Positions 16,828-25,495 of a DNA stretch of 64,000 nucleotides are shown here, in pieces. A program made the translations under genes and the position numbers. Below the pieces are notes generated by a model. The model did not search any database, was not told where the DNA came from, and was given only the letters and a program-made list of their open reading frames with translations. Each line of letters starts with the position of its first letter. Position 1 is the stretch's first letter. The stretch is from Martelella mediterranea (GTDB lineage Bacteria; Pseudomonadota; Alphaproteobacteria; Rhizobiales; Rhizobiaceae): contig NZ_JAINWJ010000039.1 in the NCBI RefSeq assembly GCF_021021415.1, positions 1 through 64,000 of the forward strand, read 5' to 3'.

Positions 16828-17853
16828 CTACCGGCCGGGGTAGACCATTGGCTTGATCACGCTGGTCGAAACCTGCGGCGCTCTGAGCGCGGCGGCGGTT
16901 TCGGCCAGGGAAAATCTGTCGGTCACGATGTCGTCGAGCCGCAGCCTGCCGGAGGCGGCGATCCGCAATGCGCGTTCATAGGTGTTGGCGAAGCGGAATG
17001 TGCCGGTGATCTCGACCTCCCGCGCCTGCAGTAGCGCGATCGGCAGCGATGCGTTGGCCTCCGGCGCCATGCCGACGAGAACCGCGCGACCGGCTGGGCG
17101 CACATGGCGCAATGCTTCGGCGACCACGGCCGGCGCCCCCGTGCATTCGAGCAGGACATCGAAGTCGCTGTGCAGGCCGGCGAGCGCGCCGTCGGAATTG
17201 TCGATGCGGCGGGTTCCGCCCATTTCCATCGCGGCATCGAGACGGGCCGCCACGACGTCGACGACGGCCACTTCGGTCGCGCCGTTGAGATCGGCGAACT
17301 GGACCGCGAGATTGCCGATCGGCCCCGCCCCGGTGACGAGAACGCGGTCGCCGGCCATGATCCGCGCCTTCTGCGCGGCCCAAAGCACGACCGAAACGGG
17401 TTCGATCAATCCCGCCGCCTCGAAGGAAACGCTGTCCGGCACCCCGTGGGCCAGATGGTTGTCGATCGCGACGTAGCGCTGAAACGCACCATGTACCGGA
17501 AAGGCGGAATAATAGCGGACCTCCGGGCAGAGATTGTAATGGCCGGAACGGCAGGCGGCGCAATGTCCGCAGGTTTCCTGCGGCTCGATGGCGACGCGTT
17601 CGCCGATCCGGGCGCGATCCACCCCATCGCCGGCGTCGACGATGATGCCGGAGGATTCATGGCCGAGCACGAGCGGCGGTTTCACCTTCAGGTCGCCGAT
17701 CTGGCCGTGCCTGAAGACATGGATATCGGACCCGCAGACGCCGCAGGCCATCACCTCGACAATGACCTGGCCCGGTTTCGCAACGGGCATGGGCCAGTCG
17801 GAAATCTCAAGCGAATCCGGTCCGAGATAGACCGCCGCCTTGTTCTCTGCCAT
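16828..17853 (-). CDS. zinc-dependent alcohol dehydrogenase (sorbitol/xylitol dehydrogenase-like MDR)
   Basis: Medium-chain dehydrogenase of 341 aa. The ATG at 17853 follows GGAGGAGGGA. It has the catalytic zinc site (Cys in CGVCGSD and GHE in LGHESSG), the structural zinc lobe with four Cys (CGHCAACRSGHYNLC), and the NAD-binding GAGPIG followed by an acidic residue (VVDVVAA), suggesting NAD. Like polyol dehydrogenases it has Glu-Pro (LIEPVSV) in the inter-domain segment. It is the first gene of the minus-strand operon, so the imported polyol is probably its substrate. It takes the place that an SDR (SmoS) has in sorbitol operons I know. Confidence 0.88.
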   Translation of the reverse strand: MAENKAAVYLGPDSLEISDWPMPVAKPGQVIVEVMACGVCGSDIHVFRHGQIGDLKVKPPLVLGHESSGIIVDAGDGVDRARIGERVAIEPQETCGHCAACRSGHYNLCPEVRYYSAFPVHGAFQRYVAIDNHLAHGVPDSVSFEAAGLIEPVSVVLWAAQKARIMAGDRVLVTGAGPIGNLAVQFADLNGATEVAVVDVVAARLDAAMEMGGTRRIDNSDGALAGLHSDFDVLLECTGAPAVVAEALRHVRPAGRAVLVGMAPEANASLPIALLQAREVEITGTFRFANTYERALRIAASGRLRLDDIVTDRFSLAETAAALRAPQVSTSVIKPMVYPGR

Positions 17854-17986
17854 TCCCTCCTCCGAAATAATCATTTGATATTACCAACTCTCATTTTATA
17901 AAAGAGAACATGCTGGCGGGGAAACTGTCAAGTGAATTGGTCCATGGAGCGGCTTTTATACCCCTAAGGCGTTCAAAATTATCGAT

Positions 17987-18011
17987 TTATGTTTTATATA
18001 GACAAACATAA
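17987..18011. promoter_or_regulatory. candidate operator between the divergent polyol genes
   Basis: Dyad TTATGTTT (17987-17994) and AAACATAA (18004-18011) with a 9-base AT-rich spacer. It lies in the 210-base divergent region, 52 bases before the mannitol dehydrogenase ATG. No regulator gene is adjacent to module B, so the binding protein is unknown. Confidence 0.5.
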
Positions 18012-18063
18012 GAGATCGAAATTCTCATCAAAATCAGTGACAGGGCATTCAAGGAGGAGAGGA

Positions 18064-19545
18064 ATGATCATTAAGCTCAACGCAACCGGGCTCGACCGTT
18101 TGGCCGAACACGCGCGCGTGCCACGCTATCGACGCGAAGACCTGCGGGCCGGCATCGTTCATTTCGGCGTCGGCAATTTCCATCGGGCCCACATGGCCTG
18201 CTATCTGGACGATCTGTTCAATCTCGGGGAGGGGCGCGACTGGGCGATTGTCGGCGCCGGCATCCGGCCTGCCGATACCGCCATGCGGGAAAGGCTGAAA
18301 GCGCAGGATTATCTGACGACCGTCGTCGCCCAGGACGCCGGGGAGACGGACGCCCGCATTACCGCTGCGATGATCGACTTTATCGATCCGGAACGGCCGG
18401 ACCTCGTCCTGGCGCGGCTGGTCGAGCCCGGAATCCGGATCGTATCGCTGACCATCACGGAGGGCGGCTACCATATCGATCCGGCAACCGGCCGCTTCAA
18501 TTCAGATGACCCGGCCGTGGTCGCCGATCTGGCCGATTTCGATCATCCGCGCACGATTTTCGGGCTGATCCTGCGGGCGCTGCAAATTCGCCGCGCGGCA
18601 GGCCTGCTGTCGTTTGCGGTGCTTTCCTGCGATAACATCACCGGCAATGGCGAAATCACGCACCGTGCGCTCAGCGCCTTCGCCCGCCTGGTCGACGATG
18701 AATTCGGGCGTTGGGTCGAGAGCGATCTCGCCTGCCCCAACACGATGGTCGACCGGATCACGCCGGCGACGGGCGAGCGCGAGCGCGAGCGGCTGCGCAC
18801 GGAATTCGGCATTGACGACCGGGCGCCAATTTTCTGCGAGGGATTTCGGCAATGGGTGGTGGAAGACCACTTTCCGGCGGGCAGGCCGCCGCTGGAGAAG
18901 GTCGGCGTTACGATGGTCGAGGATGTCGCGCCATTCGAGCTGATGAAGATCCGCATCCTCAACGGCGGCCACGCGGCGATCAGCTATCCGGGGGCGTTGC
19001 TCGACATGGAATATGTTCACGAGGCCATGCAGGATCCGCTTTTTTCCCGCTACTTCGACCGGTTGCAGGAAAAAGAAATCATGCCGCTGGTTCCGCCCGT
19101 CCCGGATACCGACCTCGGCGGCTACAAGCGACAGGTGATCTCCCGTTTCGCCAATGCAAAGATGGGCGATACCAACCGGCGCGTCTGTTTCGACGGCTCG
19201 AACAGGCAGCCGCAATATGTGCTGCCGACCGCCCTTGCGGCGTTGCGGGCCGGCCGGCCGGTTTCCGGGCTGGCGCTGATTTCGGCATTCTGGTGCCGCT
19301 ATTGCGCCGGAACCACCGAAAGCGGCCGGACGGTCGAGGCAAACGATCCCAACTGGGACCGCATGCGCACCACGGCGCTTGCGGCGCGGAACGATCCCGA
19401 CGCGTTCCTCGCCATGGGCGATATCTTCGGAGAGGTGGCCGCCTTTGCGCAATATCGCGCGGCATTCGCCGCGGCGCTTGAAAGCATCTGGTCGCGCGGG
19501 ACGCGCTCCACCATGGAGCGCTATGTCGCCGGCGGAGCGCTGTAA
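18064..19545 (+). CDS. mtlK: mannitol 2-dehydrogenase (polyol dehydrogenase, MtlK type)
   Basis: Long-chain polyol dehydrogenase oxidising D-mannitol (often also sorbitol or arabinitol) to the ketose with NAD, 493 aa. The ATG at 18064 sits behind AAGGAGGAG. The N-terminal Rossmann domain begins IVHFGVGNFHRAHMA. Catalytic residues fall at the same numbers as in the Pseudomonas fluorescens enzyme: Asn191 (SCDN), Lys295, Asn300 and His303 (K-x4-N-x2-H in MKIRILNGGH). The conserved C-terminal domain has FDGSNRQPQ and W.RYC.GT. It matches rhodobacterial and rhizobial MtlK better than UxuB. It is encoded divergently from the transporter, with which it forms module B. Confidence 0.92.
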   Translation: MIIKLNATGLDRLAEHARVPRYRREDLRAGIVHFGVGNFHRAHMACYLDDLFNLGEGRDWAIVGAGIRPADTAMRERLKAQDYLTTVVAQDAGETDARITAAMIDFIDPERPDLVLARLVEPGIRIVSLTITEGGYHIDPATGRFNSDDPAVVADLADFDHPRTIFGLILRALQIRRAAGLLSFAVLSCDNITGNGEITHRALSAFARLVDDEFGRWVESDLACPNTMVDRITPATGERERERLRTEFGIDDRAPIFCEGFRQWVVEDHFPAGRPPLEKVGVTMVEDVAPFELMKIRILNGGHAAISYPGALLDMEYVHEAMQDPLFSRYFDRLQEKEIMPLVPPVPDTDLGGYKRQVISRFANAKMGDTNRRVCFDGSNRQPQYVLPTALAALRAGRPVSGLALISAFWCRYCAGTTESGRTVEANDPNWDRMRTTALAARNDPDAFLAMGDIFGEVAAFAQYRAAFAAALESIWSRGTRSTMERYVAGGAL

Positions 19546-19549
19546 CTCC

Positions 19550-19581
19550 GACGGGCGGCCTTCGTCATCTGGCCGCCCGTC
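19550..19581. terminator. stem-loop between convergent genes
   Basis: An 11-bp perfect stem (GACGGGCGGCC with GGCCGCCCGTC) around a 10-base loop, followed by GCTTTG. It lies between the convergent mannitol dehydrogenase and RraA-family genes and probably ends transcription from at least the plus strand. Confidence 0.75.
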
Positions 19582-19630
19582 GCTTTGACGGCAACGCCGG
19601 CGAGGCGATGCCGGCTGCCGGTGGCGCTCT

Positions 19631-20296
19631 TCAGAGAACCCGGTACTTTTCCCAGACCTCGCGCAGATAGCCGCCGTTCAGCAGGAGGTCGCGCGCCTCG
19701 TTTTCGACCAACGCCTTCCCGACCGCCCGCGCGATCAGGTCCTCGGCCTGTGCCTGGGGAACGACGCAGGCGCCGTCGCGGTCGGCGACGATCAGGTCCC
19801 CCGGAAAGACAGGGCAGCCGTACAGCGTGACCGGGCAGTCATACTCGCGGATGCCGACGCGGCCGAGCGCATCGGTGGGCCGGGTTCCGCGACCGAAAAC
19901 CGGAAACCCGTCAAGCGCATCGATCTTCTCGCTGTCGCGGATCAGGCCGTCGATGATCGCGCCGCGGGCGCCGCGGCCGGTCGCGGCGGAGGAAAACAGC
20001 TCGCCCCAGGCCGCCGCCGGGCGGCCGGAGCAATCCAGCACGACGACATCGCCGACCGAAAGCGAATCGACGAAGTCGATCTCGCCGCCATAGGGCCTTT
20101 CGGGAATATGGTTGATCGGCACGCTGATGGCCGTCCTCGCCCAGCCGATCAACACCTTATCGGGACCGGCGAGTTTGGACATCCCGGCCTCGAATGTCTG
20201 ATTGCGCAGGCCGGCCTGGTCGCAGACATCCGAGAAGACGGCCGAATAGGTCGTCGCCGCCAGTTCGTCGAGATCGAATTTGGTTTTGTCGAACAT
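19631..20296 (-). CDS. RraA-family protein, second copy
   Basis: RraA/HMG-aldolase fold protein of 221 aa, the last gene of the minus-strand trio IclR - AGE isomerase - RraA. It has AAWGELFSSAA, then GAIIDGLIRDSEKIDALDGFPVFGRG. The conserved GEL and RD residues of the aldolase branch are kept, and PGDLIVADRDGACVVP is the usual C-terminal strand. It is divergent in sequence from the module A copy but occupies the same context, next to an AGE isomerase gene. A role in cleaving a 2-keto-3-deoxy sugar acid is inferred. Other possibilities are oxaloacetate-decarboxylase-type or structural roles. Confidence 0.8.
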   Translation of the reverse strand: MFDKTKFDLDELAATTYSAVFSDVCDQAGLRNQTFEAGMSKLAGPDKVLIGWARTAISVPINHIPERPYGGEIDFVDSLSVGDVVVLDCSGRPAAAWGELFSSAATGRGARGAIIDGLIRDSEKIDALDGFPVFGRGTRPTDALGRVGIREYDCPVTLYGCPVFPGDLIVADRDGACVVPQAQAEDLIARAVGKALVENEARDLLLNGGYLREVWEKYRVL

Positions 20297-20299
20297 TGT

Positions 20300-21547
20300 T
20301 CACTTGCCTCCCGAAAGAATGATGCCGTGTTTCTTCAGGCCCATGCCGCAGGAACCGTCGGTCGGCAGAAGCGGGATGATGCAGGCCTGGAATGCGTGGT
20401 AGATGTCCGGCTTGCCGAACCACGGGTCGGTAACCGGAACGAGCGCGTCGTTGAGCTGATGGAACCAGCCGCCGAGACGATGGTCGATCAGATGGGCGTC
20501 GCACCAGTCCCAGATGCGGCGATACCAGCTTTCGTAGAACGGATCGTCTTCAAGGTCGTTGAGGAAATGGGCCGCGCCGATGCCCTCCGTGCAGGGCCAC
20601 CAGTAGCGGTCGCGATCGACCGGCTCGCCCTTCCAGCCGACGGTGAAATAAAAACCGCCGCGCTCCTTGTCCCAGCCCTCGCTGCAGGCATTGCGGAACA
20701 GGTTGCGGGCCGCTTCGCGCAGCCAGTCATGCCGGCGGCCGGTCAGGCTCCACAACTGCAGCAGCAGGCGGGTCCATTCCAGCCAGTGGCCGATGGTCGA
20801 GCCGTAAGGCCGGAAGACATCCTGATCGTAGTCGTAATCGATCTTCCAGGCGGTGTCGAAATGTTCGGCGAGCCGCCATTCGTTCGATCGCGTGATGCGG
20901 TCGATCAGCAGCCCGGCGATGCTCAGCGCCTTGTCGATATAGATCCGTTCTCCCGTCACCTCGAAGGCGGCCATCAGGGCCTCGGTCAGGTGCATGTTGG
21001 AATTCTGGCCGCGATAGGGCCCGACCGGTTGCCAGTCGGCGGTGAATTCCTCGGCGCCGGCGCCGTGTGTCTCCTCCCAGAAGCGCTTGTCGAGCACTTC
21101 GGTCGCATCGGCGAGCAGCCGGTCGGCATCTGGATGGCCGGCGAGCTTGGCCGACGAAGCCGCCAGCAACACGAAAGCGTGTCCATAGTGCTGCTTGCTG
21201 TCGCTGACTGGCCCGTTCAGGCCGTTGGCCCAGTAGTAGCCGCCGTTCTTGGTGTCGCGATGAACCTCCCAGAGATGGCGCATGCCGTGATCGACGAGGT
21301 TCATTGCGCCCGGACGGCCCATGAGCTGGGCAAGCGCGAAGCAATGCACCATCCGGGTCGTCTGAAACAGATTGGTCGCCTTTTCGGGCGCCGGCGGCCA
21401 GCCGGTCGGCAGCGGTCGCGCGTCGTCGTCGAGATCGAAAAAGCCGCCCTCCGGGTTAACGGCATTGTACTGATAGAAATCGAGGATGGCGTTGGCCTGC
21501 GCGAAAAGCCACGAACGATGGCTATCGAGACTTGTCCATTTCTTCAT
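20300..21547 (-). CDS. AGE-family sugar isomerase/epimerase, second copy
   Basis: A 415-aa paralogue of the protein at 7779-9035, with the same blocks in the same order: HRSWLFAQANAILDFY, GGFFDLDD, RMVHCFALAQLMGRPGA, GGYYWANG, YRGQNSNMHLTEALMAA, IGHWLEWTRLLLQLW and WWPCTEGIGAA. The ATG at 21547 follows GGGAGAAGGA. Translation start overlaps the end of the upstream IclR gene by 26 bases, and the RraA-family gene begins three bases after the stop, so the three genes form one transcript. Expected chemistry is interconversion of an unphosphorylated aldose and ketose (mannose- or lyxose-type), which would feed or drain the pathway encoded divergently. Confidence 0.85.
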   Translation of the reverse strand: MKKWTSLDSHRSWLFAQANAILDFYQYNAVNPEGGFFDLDDDARPLPTGWPPAPEKATNLFQTTRMVHCFALAQLMGRPGAMNLVDHGMRHLWEVHRDTKNGGYYWANGLNGPVSDSKQHYGHAFVLLAASSAKLAGHPDADRLLADATEVLDKRFWEETHGAGAEEFTADWQPVGPYRGQNSNMHLTEALMAAFEVTGERIYIDKALSIAGLLIDRITRSNEWRLAEHFDTAWKIDYDYDQDVFRPYGSTIGHWLEWTRLLLQLWSLTGRRHDWLREAARNLFRNACSEGWDKERGGFYFTVGWKGEPVDRDRYWWPCTEGIGAAHFLNDLEDDPFYESWYRRIWDWCDAHLIDHRLGGWFHQLNDALVPVTDPWFGKPDIYHAFQACIIPLLPTDGSCGMGLKKHGIILSGGK

Positions 21548-22382
21548 AGGTCCTTCTCCCTTTGCTGTTCTGGTCGTGTGCCTGAAAGATTTCCATTGGC
21601 GGCTGCAATGATTCCGCAATGATCTGCCTGAGCCGGTCGAGATGCCGGAGCGGTTCATCCGCTCCGGGATCGCTGGCGAGCGAAACGACGGATACGCTGG
21701 CAACCGGCGCGCCGCCGTTGACGATCCCGACGGCGACTGCCGTCAGCCCCTCCACATTTTCCTGGCGATCGATGCCGAAGCCGCGGCGGCGCACCGCCTC
21801 GATCTCCTGCCAGGCCGCTTCGATCGTCGGCGGAGCATGGGCCGTGCGCGGCTGGTAGCCGGGACCGAAAATACGGGCAAAACTGTCGAAATCCTCATAG
21901 GCCGCGGCAATCATGGTCCGGCCCATGGCCGTGTTCACCGCGAGCAGGCGCGTGCCGTTCTGGATGCCCGGCTGTATCGGCCGCCGGGATTCGGTGCGCT
22001 CGAGATAGAGGATCTCCGTCCCGTCGAGCTGTGACATATAGCAGACTTCGTTGATTTCCCGCGTCAGCCGCATCAGCCCCGGCCGCAGCAGGCTGCGCAG
22101 GTCGTATCGGCGCATATAGATCTGGGAAAGATCGGCGATGGCCGGCCCGAGATAATATCGCCGGGTGTCCGGCGACTGCGAAACAAAGCCACGGAATCTC
22201 AGCGCGGAAATCGAGGTGTGGAGGCTCGATTTGTTGATGCCGAGACGAGCCGAAAGCGTGCGCAGGTCGACGCCGCCGAAGCCGGCTTCCGCCAGGGCAA
22301 GCAGAACGCGAAGCGATTTGTCGACGCTCGGAAGTTTCGAACCGTCGCTCGAAGAGCGCGCCGGCTCAGTCGGTATGGTCAT
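21522..22382 (-). CDS. IclR-family regulator
   Basis: Transcription factor of 286 aa. An N-terminal winged helix (PSVDKSLRVLLALAEAG, then INKSSLHTSISALRFRGFV) precedes a GAF-like effector domain ending near IVNGGAPVASVSVVSLA. I chose the ATG at 22382 because GGAGG lies 11 bases upstream. TTG (22424) and ATG (22409) codons further up lack such a site. It is divergent from the SDR gene at 22511 across 128 bases and is the closest regulator to the Weimberg-like genes. The IclR at 32047 is a clear paralogue. Confidence 0.9.
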   Translation of the reverse strand: MTIPTEPARSSSDGSKLPSVDKSLRVLLALAEAGFGGVDLRTLSARLGINKSSLHTSISALRFRGFVSQSPDTRRYYLGPAIADLSQIYMRRYDLRSLLRPGLMRLTREINEVCYMSQLDGTEILYLERTESRRPIQPGIQNGTRLLAVNTAMGRTMIAAAYEDFDSFARIFGPGYQPRTAHAPPTIEAAWQEIEAVRRRGFGIDRQENVEGLTAVAVGIVNGGAPVASVSVVSLASDPGADEPLRHLDRLRQIIAESLQPPMEIFQAHDQNSKGRRTYEEMDKSR

Positions 22383-22510
22383 TGCAGTCGTGCCTCCGGC
22401 GAATTCCATTTCAGTGCTTGACAAGCCGTGGAGTGGTTTGTCATGTTCTGTGATAACGAACTACGTTTTAGATTGTCAAATACAGAAAAACAAAAACGGG
22501 AGGAAGAAGG

Positions 22511-23260
22511 TTGCCGGAACTCAATGGCACGATCATTGTGACCGGTGCTGCGTCCGGTATTGGACGGGCAACCGCGGAATATGCGAAAGCCTGCGGCGCG
22601 ACAGTGATCGCCGCGGATTTGAACGAGGAAGGACTGGCCGAAATCGCCGGTCCGGGTATTTTTGTCCACAAGTGCGATATCACCAGCGCTGAAGATTGCG
22701 CGCGGCTCGCCGATGCCGCCGCGGCTCGTGGCGAGGTCAAGGGTCTGTTCAACTGTGCGGGGCTGGAACTTCACGGCTCGGTCGTCGACATGGGCGAGAC
22801 CGATTGGGACCGCGTCATGGCGGTCAATCTCAAATCCATCTTTCTGGTGTCGAAGCACATCATACCGCTGATGATCGCGAATGGCGGAGGCGCGATCGTC
22901 AACATGTCGTCCATCCAGGCGATCGCGACGCAGGCCGAGGTTGCCGCCTATGCCGCCACCAAGGGTGCCGTCATCTCGCTGACGCGCACGATGGCGCTCG
23001 ATCACGGCCGCGACGGCATTCGCGTGAACGCCGTTTGCCCCGGCACGATCGAAACGCCGCTGGTGCGCAAGAACGCCGAACACTTCTCGCCCGGTTCGCC
23101 GGAAAAGCAACTGGCCCAATGGGGCGCCCTGCATGCCCTGGGACGGATCGGGCAGCCGATCGAAGTGGCCAAATTCGTCGTCTTCCTGCTTTCCGACGAC
23201 GCGTCTTTCGTCACCGGATCGTCGCATCTGGTCGACGGAGGACTGACGGCATCGTTCTGA
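22511..23260 (+). CDS. short-chain dehydrogenase (aldose dehydrogenase candidate)
   Basis: Classical SDR of 249 aa with TGAASGIG (residues 11-18), a catalytic Ser in NMSSIQ, Tyr-x3-Lys in YAATK and the C-terminal DDASFVTGSSHLVDGG. The start is TTG at 22511 after the purine-rich GGGAGGAAGAAGG. An Asp at the end of the second strand (AADLNEEG) suggests NAD preference. As the first gene of the plus-strand block, it is the natural candidate for the first step of a Weimberg-type pathway, aldose to aldonolactone, like Caulobacter XylB. The assignment is from context. Confidence 0.85.
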   Translation: MPELNGTIIVTGAASGIGRATAEYAKACGATVIAADLNEEGLAEIAGPGIFVHKCDITSAEDCARLADAAAARGEVKGLFNCAGLELHGSVVDMGETDWDRVMAVNLKSIFLVSKHIIPLMIANGGGAIVNMSSIQAIATQAEVAAYAATKGAVISLTRTMALDHGRDGIRVNAVCPGTIETPLVRKNAEHFSPGSPEKQLAQWGALHALGRIGQPIEVAKFVVFLLSDDASFVTGSSHLVDGGLTASF

Positions 23261-23282
23261 ATTCAATCCGGAGGAGGTTGAA

Positions 23283-24224
23283 ATGGAAGAGGTCAAACGG
23301 CTCGCCGAGCCGGTCTCGCAGATTTACCAGGCGTTGACGCCTGAAGTCCCGCTCTATCTGCACGTGATCAGGGGCGACGACTGCGCCGCCATCATCGACG
23401 GCGGGATGCCCAATTCGAGCGAATACATCAACCGGCTGCTCGAGCGCACCGGGGTCGGCCGCTCGGACAAGCCGCTGCAGTATCTTCTGAACACGCACGG
23501 CCATCACGACCATATCGGCAATTTCCCGCGACTGAAAAAGGAACACGGCGCGCTTGTCGTCACCGTCGAGGATGCCGTGCCGTGGATCGAGGACACGGAG
23601 CGTAATTTGCGCGAGTTTGCCCTCCATCATCCGCATATCATCGGCGATGGCCCGGATCTGCGTGCCGAACTGGAGCCCACCTACAGCGAGGGCGTGCGCG
23701 TCGATCTGACCCTGACCGAGGGCTCAACTGTCAGGCTCGGCGGCGGGATCGAAATCGAGGCGATTTCGCTTCCCGGCCATCTCGAGGCCGAGCTCGGCTG
23801 GTTCGAGCGTCACACCAAAATGCTGGTGCTCGGCGACGCGGTGATCGGCATCGACTGGCCGATTTTCCACGGCCATGCCAAGCCGGCGGTGCTGCGACAG
23901 TCGCTACGCAAGCTGCGCAGCTTCGTCGCCGACCGGGACGTGACCAGCGTCGCCATGTCTCACTATCACGCCCGCGGCGCGGACGAGTTTCTGGAACTCG
24001 TCGAGGAGGTGCTGACCTTCATCGACCGGACCGAGCAGGTGATCCGCGAGCAGATCGGCCGGCGTCCGGTGACGCTGGAACAGGTGTGGCAGGGCACGTG
24101 CAAGGCCATGGGCAAGGCTCCCGAATTCCGCTCGCTCATGATGGTCGACGCCCACATCCACGAGTTCCTTCACGCCTACGAGATCGAGCGTGTCGGCCCG
24201 GAAACCTATCAGCGCATCGGCTGA
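23283..24224 (+). CDS. metallo-beta-lactamase-fold hydrolase, candidate sugar lactonase
   Basis: MBL-fold enzyme of 313 aa. The first metal site is complete: His72, His74, Asp76 and His77 in THGHHDH. Later ligands are also present (His in SLPGHLEAE, Asp in VLGDAVIG, His in MSHYHARG), so a dinuclear site is likely. A C-terminal helical part (about 220-313) follows. There is no signal peptide, so it is cytoplasmic. It lies between a sugar dehydrogenase and a sugar-acid dehydratase gene, exactly where a lactonase belongs, and no SMP-30 or gluconolactonase gene is present in this block. Lactone hydrolysis is known in the MBL fold (quorum-sensing lactonases). Here it is inferred. Confidence 0.8.
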   Translation: MEEVKRLAEPVSQIYQALTPEVPLYLHVIRGDDCAAIIDGGMPNSSEYINRLLERTGVGRSDKPLQYLLNTHGHHDHIGNFPRLKKEHGALVVTVEDAVPWIEDTERNLREFALHHPHIIGDGPDLRAELEPTYSEGVRVDLTLTEGSTVRLGGGIEIEAISLPGHLEAELGWFERHTKMLVLGDAVIGIDWPIFHGHAKPAVLRQSLRKLRSFVADRDVTSVAMSHYHARGADEFLELVEEVLTFIDRTEQVIREQIGRRPVTLEQVWQGTCKAMGKAPEFRSLMMVDAHIHEFLHAYEIERVGPETYQRIG

Positions 24225-24259
24225 AACTATTACCGACACATTGGAGGATATAAAACTCA

Positions 24260-25462
24260 ATGAAAATCACGAAAATCGAAACCGTGGAGGTCACCGTTCC
24301 GGTGCAGGCGCCACTGCGATTCGCCTATGGCGTGCATATCGCATTCACGCGCACGATCATCAAGATGCATACGGATGAAGGCATTGTCGGCCTCGGCGAA
24401 ACCGCCGCCAGCGCGGCGCAGGTCGAAGCGCTCGGCAAGCCGATCATCGGGCAAAACCCCTTCGATCTCGACGTCATCCGCAACATCATCGGCAACCGTT
24501 TCTACTGGAGCCGCGATCCGCTGGTCGCGTCCGGCCTCGAAATGGCCTGCATCGACATCATGGGCAAGGCAACCGGCATGCCCGCCTACCGGCTTATGGG
24601 CGGCAAGCTGCGCGACGCGATCAACATGGCCGCCTATTGCTTCTATCGCTATCCAAGCGAAGAGACCGGCGCGCCCGCCGTCAGCACGCCGGATGAGATG
24701 GCGAGCCATGCCGCCGACCTCGTCGACGCGTTCGGTTTCCGCACGGTCAAGCTCAAGGGCGGTGTGCTCGACGCGCGCACCGAGGTCGCAACCATGGAAG
24801 CGATGCGCGGGCGCCTCGGACCCGACATCCGCCTGAGACTGGACCCGCAATCGGCGTGGACCGTCGAAACGGCGATCGAGATGGTGCCGCGTCTCGAAAC
24901 CGTCGGCCTTGAATATTTCGAGGATCCGGTCGCCGGCCAGCCCAACATGGCCACGGTGCGTCAGCGCACGAAACTGGCGATGTCGACCAACATGTGCGTC
25001 ACCAGCTTCGATGAACTCGGTCAGGCGGTCCAGATCCGCGCGATCGACGTGATCCTGACCGACCCGTGGTATTGGGGCGGACCGACCCAGGTCAAGACGC
25101 TCGACACCGTGGCCCGCACCATGGGCATCGGCCTGTCGATGCATTCCGGCATCGAACTCGGCATCGGCATGGCCGTCATGGCGCATACCGGCGTGACGAT
25201 GATCGGCCTCACGGCGGCCGTCGACGCGCACTACCATCACCTCACCGATGATATCATCAAGGGCGACATGCTGCTGCCCAAGGATGGTGTTCTGGCTCCG
25301 CCGGAAGGACCGGGCTGGGGCGTCGAGCTTGATGAGGACAAGGTGGAAAAATACCGCGAAATTCATGCCAGCGGCATCTACCGCAATGTCTATGTCGAGG
25401 CCAATACCGTCGGCCCCGACCCCAATCGGCCCGGCTGGTTCCCGATAATACCGGCGTGGTAA
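24260..25462 (+). CDS. enolase-superfamily sugar-acid dehydratase, glucarate dehydratase subgroup
   Basis: Mandelate racemase/muconate lactonizing type enzyme of 400 aa. Catalytic residues can be placed: the Lys pair K164-x-K166 (TVKLKGG), metal ligands Asp195 (RLRLDP), Glu221 (YFEDP) and Asn244 (STNMC), and the general-base dyad Asp268 (LTDPWYW) with His295 (SMHSG). Asn as third ligand and the spacing between residues match the glucarate dehydratase (GlucD) subgroup. It should dehydrate an aldonate or aldarate to a 2-keto-3-deoxy acid. The XylX-like enzyme downstream points to a pentonate, an unusual substrate for this subgroup. Stereochemistry is unknown. Confidence 0.87.
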   Translation: MKITKIETVEVTVPVQAPLRFAYGVHIAFTRTIIKMHTDEGIVGLGETAASAAQVEALGKPIIGQNPFDLDVIRNIIGNRFYWSRDPLVASGLEMACIDIMGKATGMPAYRLMGGKLRDAINMAAYCFYRYPSEETGAPAVSTPDEMASHAADLVDAFGFRTVKLKGGVLDARTEVATMEAMRGRLGPDIRLRLDPQSAWTVETAIEMVPRLETVGLEYFEDPVAGQPNMATVRQRTKLAMSTNMCVTSFDELGQAVQIRAIDVILTDPWYWGGPTQVKTLDTVARTMGIGLSMHSGIELGIGMAVMAHTGVTMIGLTAAVDAHYHHLTDDIIKGDMLLPKDGVLAPPEGPGWGVELDEDKVEKYREIHASGIYRNVYVEANTVGPDPNRPGWFPIIPAW

Positions 25463-25495
25463 CGAAAACCGGCTCGCAATCATGAGGAGGAGAAA

